This document shows, in pieces, positions 7,301-12,535 of a stretch of 12,535 bases of DNA. Below the pieces are notes generated by a model, which saw only the letters and a program-made list of their open reading frames with translations, was not told the origin of the DNA and ran no database searches. The stretch is from Chrysochromulina parva. Its lineage: Eukaryota; Haptophyta; Prymnesiales; Chrysochromulinaceae. The translations under genes were made by a program, and so were the position numbers. The stretch's first letter is position 1. Each line of letters opens with the position of its first letter. Where the stretch lies: contig PJAB01001740.1 in NCBI GenBank assembly GCA_002887195.1, positions 1 to 12,535 on the forward strand. The letters are read 5' to 3'.

Positions 7301-7473
7301 CTCAGCTCTACACGGAGCTGCGTGACAACCTCGTCGGCACGATGATCGCCGAATGGGAGCGTACCGGCTATTTGTGGGAGCAGTACGATCCGGAGACGGG
7401 GCGCGGCCAGCGCACGCACCCGTTCAACGGCTGGTCCTCGCTCGCGCTCCTCGCGCTCGCCGAGATCTACTGA
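4364..7473 (+). CDS. Mannosyl-oligosaccharide glucosidase (glucosidase I, GH63), two exons: 4364-6757 and 6871-7473
   Basis: This enzyme removes the terminal alpha-1,2-linked glucose from Glc3Man9GlcNAc2 just after its transfer to nascent proteins in the ER. The spliced protein is 998 residues, longer than the usual 800-850. It has the family's type II layout: a short basic cytosolic tail (MKRKPP), a membrane span at about 17-36, then the lumenal enzyme. The N-terminal beta domain shows WGTYRPGVYFG (from W94) and a CEQDGLERYGF block. The catalytic (alpha/alpha)6 barrel shows FPRGFLWDEGFH (D530, expected general acid), GWIPREQILG, YWRGPIWVNLNYL and GYLWEQYDPE (E968, expected base), ending in HPFNGWSSLALLALAEIY. 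The extra length comes mostly from a Ser/Gln plus poly-Ala/Gly insert (about 283-345) and a Gln/His/Pro insert (about 612-633). The start is the first in-frame ATG and gives the expected anchor. Very sure of the family. Confidence 0.97.
5303..5336 (+). repeat. GGC/GCG trinucleotide tract (poly-Ala) in the glucosidase
   Basis: About ten GCG/GGC triplets encode an Ala run in a poorly conserved insert of the N-terminal region, followed by GGTGGTGGTGGC encoding Gly5. Confidence 0.9.
6197..6261 (+). repeat. CAGCAGCACTCGCAGCACCCG tandem repeat in the glucosidase
   Basis: Two to three imperfect copies of a 24-27 bp unit rich in CAG encode QPQQHSQHPQQQHSQHPQQ. This is an insert between conserved parts of the GH63 barrel and is probably a surface loop. 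Confidence 0.9.
6758..6870 (+). other. Intron of the glucosidase gene (phase 0, 113 bp)
   Basis: Donor GAGCAG|GTACGA and acceptor TTGCATGCAG|GTGGAG. Joining 6757 to 6871 restores the GH63 reading DGQEQ|VEHDVANPNQP, where the unspliced frame stops at 6781. The inside is made of imperfect copies of a CCTGATCGCCTCACCGAT-like unit at 6776, 6799 and 6832. Confidence 0.9.
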
Positions 7474-7590
7474 GATCGGTGCGTGGAGATCGACTGAGAT
7501 CTACCGGGGCGAGAAGGGGGTGGGGGGGCTCGGGAGCGTCCCCGTGTGGAACCTGGGCTGAGGCCCGAGAGTCGTTGCGCGGCAAATTCC

Positions 7591-7596
7591 AATAAA
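7591..7596 (+). terminator. Candidate polyadenylation signal AATAAA of the glucosidase gene
   Basis: A perfect AATAAA lies 118 bases after the glucosidase stop and is followed by a GT-rich stretch (GGTTTGTTCGG), as expected for a 3'-end processing site. Whether this organism uses AATAAA is not known from the window. Confidence 0.5.
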
Positions 7597-7636
7597 CACG
7601 GTTTGTTCGGCACACTCGAGGTTGCGTCAAAAATCT

Positions 7637-7651
7637 GCGCGCGCGCGCGCG
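7637..7651. repeat. Alternating GC dinucleotide tract
   Basis: A 15-base uninterrupted GCGC run in the intergenic region. Such alternating purine-pyrimidine DNA can adopt the Z form. Confidence 0.8.
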
Positions 7652-7828
7652 TGGCCCACCTTCAAAAGATGGGGTCGTGACTGGCCCCTAACACTTGACC
7701 TGAGAGCCCACACAGTTACGAATTAAAAGTGGTTAACCACCCCACGGAAGAGAAAGTGACTTCGGAAGTCGGCGCACTAACGCGACTCTTCGGAGCCGCT
7801 TGACTTTTTACACACAATAACACTTCGG

Positions 7829-7835
7829 TGAGTCA
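7829..7835 (+). promoter_or_regulatory. TGAGTCA (AP-1/bZIP-type) motif upstream of GST
   Basis: A perfect TGAGTCA lies about 200 bases before the GST ATG. In animals and fungi, stress bZIP factors bind this motif in GST promoters. A single 7-mer is weak evidence, and the algal factor is unknown. Confidence 0.2.
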
Positions 7836-8034
7836 TGTCTGGCTAAGTATGTGAACACTTCTGCTTCCGCGGGCTGTGCGAAGACCAGAGCTACTGCTGC
7901 CCCCGCCGATTCCGTATGTGCCGTCGGACCTCTCCAACATGTACTACTAGGAATTAGAAAGCTTTTTGACCTCCGATAACCTCCGTTCACCGAGCCCGTC
8001 AAGCGAAGACGAGCAACTTTGCTCGACGGAGCCG

Positions 8035-8724
8035 ATGATGACGATCAAGCTGACGTACTTCAACATCCAGGGAGTGGCAGAGAAGGTTCGGCTTGCCCTC
8101 GTGCTGGCTGGCATCCCCTTTGAAGACGTCCGAGTGTCGAACGCCGAGTGGGGCGCCATGAAGCTCTCTACGCCGTATGGCCAGCTGCCGCTGATGGAGA
8201 TTGACGGTGGTAAGCCAATCGCTCAGAGCGAGGCGATGCTGCGGTACGTGGGATCTCTGGCGACGGCGAAGGGCATCCCGCTCTACCCGACCTCGGATCC
8301 CGATCGTCTTCTCGCCATCGAGGAAGCTTGCGGCCTCATCGGCGACCTTCAGCGCGAGTGGCGAGTGCCCGTAGGCATTGGCTTCCAGGACCCGACACTG
8401 TACGGCTACCCGCCGGACTTTCGGGGGACGGAGGCGCACAGCGCGGTGGTCAAGGCCGTGCGCGCCAAGTTCTGCACCGAGGAGCTCCCCAAGTATATGG
8501 GCTTTCTCTCCAAGCGCCTCTCGGCCAGCGGCGGCTTCCTCTGCGGCGCCGAGCCGACGATCGCCGACTGCTCGCTGGTGCCGGTGCTGGCGCGCTTCAT
8601 CTCAGGCGGCGTGGACCACGTGCCGCGCGACTGCCTGGAGCCGTACCCAGAGGTCGTCGCCTACCTCCAGCGCTTCATGGCCATCGAAGCCGTCAAGGAG
8701 TGGTATGCCCCAAAGGAGGAGTGA
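8035..8724 (+). CDS. Glutathione S-transferase, sigma-like cytosolic type
   Basis: A 229-residue protein of normal GST length. It conjugates glutathione to electrophiles or isomerises/reduces related substrates in the cytosol. The N-terminal thioredoxin-like domain (about 4-80) has the catalytic Tyr position in LTYFNIQG (Y8), then VAEKVRLAL, W39 and K43, the cis-Pro loop GQLP (P52) and the glutathione-binding QSEAMLRY (Q64, S65). These positions resemble the sigma/mu/alpha branch. The helical C-terminal domain includes ELPKYMGFLSKRL and the conserved TIADCSLVP capping motif (T175, D178). Two consecutive ATGs (8035 and 8038) are possible starts. The frame extends upstream but has no earlier ATG, and the domain is complete without it. 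No intron. It converges on the MDP-1-like gene, stop to stop, with 95 bases between. Confidence 0.93.
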   Translation: MMTIKLTYFNIQGVAEKVRLALVLAGIPFEDVRVSNAEWGAMKLSTPYGQLPLMEIDGGKPIAQSEAMLRYVGSLATAKGIPLYPTSDPDRLLAIEEACGLIGDLQREWRVPVGIGFQDPTLYGYPPDFRGTEAHSAVVKAVRAKFCTEELPKYMGFLSKRLSASGGFLCGAEPTIADCSLVPVLARFISGGVDHVPRDCLEPYPEVVAYLQRFMAIEAVKEWYAPKEE

Positions 8725-8819
8725 GCGCCGAGAGATTTCAGATTACGTAAGTCGTAACCTGGGTAACATGTCTGAACCATGTGCAGTCGAGAGGTGTCTT
8801 TCACTTCACACTTCCGTGC

Positions 8820-9683
8820 TCATCTGTCATCGTTGTGTACCGACCCGACGCCGGCGAAACCCCCCAAAGTCATGTGTGCAAGACGAGCGGAGCCGTCGCG
8901 CTCATCGCGGTGGCTCGTGCCTCGCGTCCGCCCGTTTTCAAATGCGGCCGAATCCTCCCTGATCGCTCGACCTCGATCTGCACCATCCTTCTCTCGTCCC
9001 TGATCCTCGGGTTTCTCAGGAGCACCGAGACCGCCTGCGCCCGGGCCTGCGCCTGCCGTACTCGTACTGCCACTGCTGCCGCCACCCGCGCCCTCCCGGG
9101 CGCTGTCGCTCGAGCTGCTGCCGCTGCCATCGCTGCGGCCGAGCCAAGTTTGCATCAACGTCGCGCCACGACGGCGCTGCTGCAACGCATCCAGCGCCGT
9201 GGCCACGTCAGCGACCGTCAGCCCGTCTTTGACGAGCACGCACGCACCAACGCCAAGCGACTGAGCCGTTTTGATATTGTGCGGGAGGTCGTCGAGGAAG
9301 ATGGCTCGCTCGAGCGAGCGCTGCAGCCCGTGCGCGATGGCTCGCAGATGTGTGTCCTTTTTGCCGGGGAAGATCTGAGTCGTCTGCACCGGCAAGCGAA
9401 AGGCACGAAGCAGCCGCGTTGCGGTCTCCGCAGCGGACGCTGCAGAGGCGATAGCTATTGGGATGCTGTGGGCGACCAGAGCACCAAAGACCTCGTGCAC
9501 TTCCGGGTACACGTGCAAGCTCTTGCCGGACTTAGCGTCGGCTGCCTCCGTGGAGGAGATGACGCGGGAGTCGGCAAACTCGTCACAGTTGCCTCGCCAC
9601 AGGGTGTAGTCGAGATCCAAGATGACCATGGATGGCTTGGCTACCGCCAAGAGCGAGGCCAGGTCCCGCTCCTTGCGCTTCAT
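8820..9683 (-). CDS. Magnesium-dependent phosphatase-1-like HAD protein (MDP-1 family)
   Basis: A 287-residue protein starting at the ATG at 9683 (MKRKERDLASLL). The frame extends upstream to 9863 without an ATG. The first 165 residues carry the HAD/MDP-1 signature: ILDLDYTLW (nucleophile D23, second Asp D25), motif II at S80 in IAIASAAS, Lys at 108-109 in FPGKKDTH, and motif IV FLDDLPHN (D131, D132), followed by IKTAQSLGVGACVLV. MDP-1 proteins are Mg-dependent acid phosphatases reported to act on protein-tyrosine phosphate and sugar phosphates; the cellular substrate here cannot be told. Animal MDP-1 is about 176 residues. The extra length here is a Ser/Gly-rich, then charged, low-complexity tail from about residue 185, with no recognisable domain. 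The tail may be real, or a missed intron or early stop may shorten it. Sure of the family, less of the C-terminus. Confidence 0.88.
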   Translation of the reverse strand: MKRKERDLASLLAVAKPSMVILDLDYTLWRGNCDEFADSRVISSTEAADAKSGKSLHVYPEVHEVFGALVAHSIPIAIASAASAAETATRLLRAFRLPVQTTQIFPGKKDTHLRAIAHGLQRSLERAIFLDDLPHNIKTAQSLGVGACVLVKDGLTVADVATALDALQQRRRGATLMQTWLGRSDGSGSSSSDSAREGAGGGSSGSTSTAGAGPGAGGLGAPEKPEDQGREKDGADRGRAIREDSAAFENGRTRGTSHRDERDGSARLAHMTLGGFAGVGSVHNDDR

Positions 9684-10362
9684 CAGAGAGGCTGCACCGC
9701 GAAAAATTCCAAGAACTGCGCCAAAGGTTCGTGCCCTTGAGATTGGTGATCCGTCGTGTGTCGTCGACAACGCACCCCGCACTCGAAAATCGTGAGCCGC
9801 CGCCGCCGTGCGAGCGAGGCAGCGAGCGCGTAGATCGTCGGTGTGGCGCGGCGGACGGACCACAAAAGGTGTGAACCCGGGAGCAAGGTGTGAAACCAGG
9901 TGAAGGGGCGTGGGCCCAGATTATGATTGGGGGGTATGTTGAGGAGGCAGCGCGGAGGGTTTGCAGCTTAAGGTGTGTGAACGAGTTTTTCGAAACTGAT
10001 TGTGATTGTAAAAATGTTGAAAATTGGAGCCCCCAGACTTAATAAAGAAAAAATAACAATTACCTGTCGTGAACCGCTGTTTCCCGCCCTGTGTGTCCGT
10101 CCCAGTGTGTGTTAACAAGCAGCCCATAACTTCCCGTGTGTGGCTGTGCCATGCCCGCGCTATTCCTGGGAAGTGCAATGGGAAAAGTGCACATGTCGTT
10201 GTTCCACGCAAGAGCATGATGCCGCACGGCATGTGCACCTTGCACGCGGACGCGCGGCCGCGCCTTCCGTATGTCGTAGTAGTATGTGAGAGTTGAGAGA
10301 CGTCCCGGGGGTGCGCTTCTCCTTAATGAGAGTTGAGAGACGTCGTGGGGGTGCGCTTCTCC
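9684..10362. other. Intergenic region: 5' of the MDP-1-like gene, 3' of the DUF3431 gene
   Basis: No gene is supported on either strand. It contains a 10-bp duplication AAGGTGTGAA (9866-9875 and 9885-9894), CCAAT on the minus strand (9926-9930) that could serve the MDP-1-like promoter, an A-rich patch with AATAAA on the plus strand (10041-10046) but no plus-strand gene ending nearby, and most of the 40-bp tandem repeat (10288 onward). Confidence 0.5.
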
Positions 10363-10404
10363 TTAATGAGAGTTGAGAGACGTCGTGGGGGTGCGCTTCT
10401 CCCT
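10288..10404. repeat. 40-bp tandem repeat, three units
   Basis: Units start at 10288, 10328 and 10368 in exact 40-bp register, beginning GAGAGTTGAGAGACGTC and ending CTTCTCCTTAAT. Unit 1 differs by CCC for CGT after GACGT; unit 3 is cut short with CCCTAAG for CCTTAAT. Unit 3 encodes the last residues of the DUF3431 protein, and the unit 2/3 junction supplies its stop. Confidence 0.95.
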
Positions 10405-11865
10405 AAGCGCCGCTTCGTGCTGGTGCTTCAAATGCTGCTTCTGCTGCTCAAGCTCGTCTTCGAGATCTACGCTAGCCGGAACTGAATGCATGTCAGTGCG
10501 TCTGGGGTAGGAGCGGATAAGCGCGATCAGGAGCGGAGTGAGATGCCCCCTCCATGGCTTGAAGTGCTGCATCTGCCACGCGCCTCGCAAGTCGTGCTGC
10601 ACCGAGTTGCTGACAATCTCGCTGTGGACCAAATGCGGGTGAGTGTACGCCAAGTTACAAGGGTCTCGCTCGGTGGGCGTTTCTGTTGGTTGGCCTTGCA
10701 TTTCCCACCGTGCCAATTGAGGCTTGCCCAACCTTGCCCAAGTGATCTCCGGGTTGGTCTGCTCCTTGGCGAACGGTGCGAGCCGCAGGCGTGCGGCACG
10801 GTCCAAGCACGCCTCCTCCCCCATCACTACGTGCCAGACCCCTTCATACATCGTCGCCAAATCTTTCGCCTCTCTGGACTCCATCGCGTGGAGCCGTTGG
10901 TGAGCCGCCTGGTAGAAGTCGCGGGGCTGGGAAGCCAGGCGCGCCCTACTCACGGCGAATTGCGCGCTCTCCGCGATACCTCGGAGGCACTCGCTTCGGT
11001 TGAACGAAGCAGTACCTCCCCCGCCCTGCCGGAGCAGTACCTCGAGATCGTTTGCCCAAGTCGAGTGTCCCCATGGAGAGTGCTCGGTTTGTAGCTGCTG
11101 AGGCGTCAGATCGGGATACGGAGCCTCTTTGTCCACGAAGCTCACAAATTGCGGGCTATCCCACAGATGGTCCGACGGACGGGCAGACGCGGGCGACGTC
11201 ACGGGCGCCGGATCCAATGAGGGAGAGAGGCCGCCCCAGAATATTGGACACTCCGGCAGCAAGCCAGAATGCTCGAGGTATTCACCTTGGAGGAAGAGTG
11301 TCCAGTGTGCGAGGTCGCCGTAATGAGCGACGATGTGGTGCAAGTACGTGTGCGCCTCGAAGCCTACGTTCGGCAGGTCGTGATGCTGAATCCGCCACAG
11401 ATCTCGGTTAGAACGATCGTGGGTTGCATTCCATTTCGAGCGGCCGCACTTGTGGTAGAGGAAGACTCGCCAGCTGCCCGAGAGCAGAGAGCCAAGCGGC
11501 ACCTGGCCGGCGATGAGCAAGTGGGTTTGAATCGGCGTGATCTCGTTGCAATCGGCGATCACGAAGTCGATGCTCGTCCTGTCTGCTGAAGGACTCGCAG
11601 CAGCACGCATGGTGGATGGCAGCGACTTGAGCTCAATTTGCACCGTTGGGCCTAGCCATCTGGTAAGCACTTTCCTGTCGACTGCGTCTGGGCTGAGTAG
11701 TTTGGGTCCTTCTGTGATGGACTGCAGATATTCGCCGCTCTCCACAAGGAGTGCGCGCAACGGTGCATCCAATGAGCTCGCGACGTTGAAAAGTGTGCAG
11801 TTGCCGATTGTGGAGCAGAAAGCATGCACGACCGATGACGTCAGCGTCGGCAACTGCCCTGCCAT
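10363..11865 (-). CDS. DUF3431 family protein
   Basis: A 500-residue protein from the ATG at 11865 (MAGQLPTLTSS). The frame opens further to about 11955 without an ATG. DUF3431 (PF11913) is a family of unknown function in fungi and algae, often with secretory or Golgi-like features. Its hallmarks are here: a first block SIDFVIADCNE (from about 99), WRVFLYHKCG, then LPNVGFEAHTYLHHIV (from 164) and WTLFLQGEYLEH (188-199), and a late block AQFAVSRARLASQPRDFY (301-318) followed by YEGVWHVVMGEE. Residues 466-490 are charged and probably a coiled coil (LEDELEQQKQHLKHQHE). The last residues, REKRTPTTSLNSH, come from a 40-bp tandem repeat. The N-terminus is uncertain: a hydrophobic MTRLVLLLAG exon at 12078-12049 could be spliced on. 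Sure of the family; biochemical role unknown. Confidence 0.85.
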   Translation of the reverse strand: MAGQLPTLTSSVVHAFCSTIGNCTLFNVASSLDAPLRALLVESGEYLQSITEGPKLLSPDAVDRKVLTRWLGPTVQIELKSLPSTMRAAASPSADRTSIDFVIADCNEITPIQTHLLIAGQVPLGSLLSGSWRVFLYHKCGRSKWNATHDRSNRDLWRIQHHDLPNVGFEAHTYLHHIVAHYGDLAHWTLFLQGEYLEHSGLLPECPIFWGGLSPSLDPAPVTSPASARPSDHLWDSPQFVSFVDKEAPYPDLTPQQLQTEHSPWGHSTWANDLEVLLRQGGGGTASFNRSECLRGIAESAQFAVSRARLASQPRDFYQAAHQRLHAMESREAKDLATMYEGVWHVVMGEEACLDRAARLRLAPFAKEQTNPEITWARLGKPQLARWEMQGQPTETPTERDPCNLAYTHPHLVHSEIVSNSVQHDLRGAWQMQHFKPWRGHLTPLLIALIRSYPRRTDMHSVPASVDLEDELEQQKQHLKHQHEAALREKRTPTTSLNSH

Positions 11866-12343
11866 GGGTGCGCTCTGTACTACGCCCACTGGCAAACCTT
11901 GCACATGTTTTTTTGCAGCGTTGAACGCAGAGGTCGTCCCCCTTGTCTGTGAACGTTAACACGTCAGATAGCAATTCTAGTCTTGACTTGACTTGACTCG
12001 TCGCGGTCCCCCCGCGCTCCATCACATCACCGTCCACCGGCTCCGCACCCCTGCCAGGAGCAGGACAAGTCTAGTCATCTCACATGCATGAAGTTGAAGG
12101 TTGAAGTCTATAACGCGCCTTCTCTGCCGCACCCCCCTTGCCGACCCCCCTTGCACCCCCCGCGTAGACGTAGCGGCCCCCGGCCCGCCAATTGCGGCCT
12201 GCGAGGCAGCGCAGTCCTGTGTGCCTGCTCGGCTCCTCCGGAATGACGAATCTGGCAATCTCTTTTCGTACAATCGTCGTACGCTTTTAGTATTATTTGT
12301 TTTAGAGTTCACACGTCGACTTGACACGTACATTTTATACGTA

Positions 12344-12375
12344 TATAACACACTCTCAGTATAACACACTCTCAG
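12344..12375. repeat. 16-bp perfect tandem duplication
   Basis: TATAACACACTCTCAG occurs at 12344-12359 and immediately again at 12360-12375, inside the AT-rich block. Confidence 0.95.
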
Positions 12376-12380
12376 ACCTC

Positions 12381-12392
12381 TATATAAATAAA
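12381..12392 (+). promoter_or_regulatory. TATA-like element overlapping an AATAAA
   Basis: TATATAAATA (12381-12390) is a good TATA box, and the overlapping AATAAA (12387-12392) could instead be a polyadenylation signal. It lies only about 20 bases before the ATG at 12409, close for a TATA-driven start there. Confidence 0.3.
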
Positions 12393-12408
12393 AAGTCTTA
12401 ACCTCGAC

Positions 12409-12535
12409 ATGACAGACGTTAGCGCATTACGGTTGCGACGCTTGACGGGCGAGCCCCGGCGTTGCTTTGACGTGCACGGAGGCGTTGGCGTGGTGAGCGC
12501 GCGCAGGCGGGGGGGGGGGGGGGGCGGGGGGGGGG
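12409..12535 (+). CDS. Possible 5' end of a gene running off the right edge
   Basis: An ATG at 12409 opens a frame (MTDVSALRLRRLTGEPRRC...) with no stop to the window end. A donor-like G|GTGAGC at about 12492-12497 could end a short first exon. Only about 28 residues precede that site and they match nothing I know. The rest is the poly-G tract. Low confidence; it may be non-coding. Confidence 0.2.
   Translation, partial: MTDVSALRLRRLTGEPRRCFDVHGGVGVVSARRRGGGGGGGG
12509..12535 (+). repeat. Poly-G tract at the window end
   Basis: Sixteen G, one C, then ten G to the edge. This could form a G-quadruplex, and such runs are also typical of assembly or sequencing trouble near a gap. Confidence 0.85.

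Larger units (their letters stand above)
7474..8034 (+). other. Intergenic region between the glucosidase and GST genes
   Basis: No gene is supported. It contains an AATAAA signal (7591-7596), an alternating GC tract (7637-7651) and a TGAGTCA heptamer (7829-7835) about 200 bases before the GST ATG. The right third is AT-richer, which suits a promoter. The GST frame is open back to about 7966 without an ATG. Confidence 0.5.
11866..12408. other. Region upstream of the DUF3431 gene, partly AT-rich
   Basis: No gene is firmly supported. It holds a TTGAC short repeat (11983-12000), a CCCCCTTGC duplication (about 12132-12156), a possible upstream exon of the DUF3431 gene (12078-12049, minus), the palindrome TATACGTATA (12336-12345), a 16-bp tandem duplication (12344-12375) and a TATA-like TATATAAATA (12381-12390). 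The AT-rich block from 12280 to 12400 contrasts sharply with its surroundings and could be a shared promoter. Confidence 0.45.

Noticed and set aside
8781..9740. 319-residue plus-strand frame
   Set aside because: It is antisense to the MDP-1-like gene, whose catalytic motifs are clear.
10041..10046. AATAAA as a polyadenylation signal
   Set aside because: It is on the plus strand, and no plus-strand gene ends nearby; the patch is simply A-rich.
10288..10404. CRISPR array
   Set aside because: The 40-bp units abut without spacers and the genome is eukaryotic; it is a simple tandem repeat.
10486..11094. 202-residue plus-strand frame
   Set aside because: It is antisense to the DUF3431 gene, which shows the family's conserved blocks.
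12022..12369. Minus-strand 115-residue frame as a full gene
   Set aside because: Low-complexity and basic, crosses the AT-rich island; only its MTRLVLLLAG part is kept as a possible exon.
1..12535. Bacterial or viral operon
   Set aside because: Spliced genes, an ER-specific glucosidase and widely spaced single genes on both strands point to a eukaryotic nuclear genome.

Overview
The window reads as nuclear DNA of a unicellular eukaryote with a compact, GC-rich genome. Two conserved protein genes are each interrupted by a short GT-AG intron (215 and 113 bases). Several proteins carry poly-Ala, Gly/Ala or Gln/His/Pro tracts. One gene encodes an ER glycan-trimming glucosidase with a membrane anchor. 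GC-rich third codon positions, few introns and a DUF3431 protein suggest a microalga, with a haptophyte as my best guess, but nothing in the sequence fixes the lineage. Several long open frames begin only at GTG or TTG, so I use the first sensible ATG or a splice junction.

Layout, left to right. 1-474 (+): 3' end of an unrecognised Gly/Ala-rich gene. 534-2296 (+): a two-exon gene joining a HAD-superfamily hydrolase domain to a metal-dependent cyclase / kynurenine-formamidase-like domain. 2674-3981 (+): an Ala-rich orphan. 4364-7473 (+): mannosyl-oligosaccharide glucosidase (glucosidase I, GH63) in two exons. 8035-8724 (+): a cytosolic glutathione S-transferase of sigma-like type. 8820-9683 (-): an MDP-1-like HAD phosphatase, tail to tail with the GST. 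10363-11865 (-): a DUF3431 protein with a 40-bp tandem repeat at its 3' end. 12409 to the right edge (+): a doubtful gene start, ending in a long G run.

The genes look like independent transcription units and not one pathway. Glucosidase I acts in N-glycan processing, the GST in detoxification and MDP-1 in protein or sugar-phosphate dephosphorylation; the HAD-cyclase would act on small metabolites. I see no operon, mobile element, CRISPR array or RNA gene.

The most interesting locus is 534-2296. The cyclase frame has no ATG before its catalytic motif, and the missing N-terminal part of the cyclase fold sits in frame at the end of the HAD exon, so a single fused enzyme is the best reading. 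Its intron begins with a diverged copy of the start of exon 2, carries a second near-perfect copy, and holds nine units of a 10-bp minisatellite. This is the pattern expected if the intron arose by tandem duplication of an AG|GT-containing exon segment. The cyclase domain also lacks the first histidine of its usual metal-binding motif.
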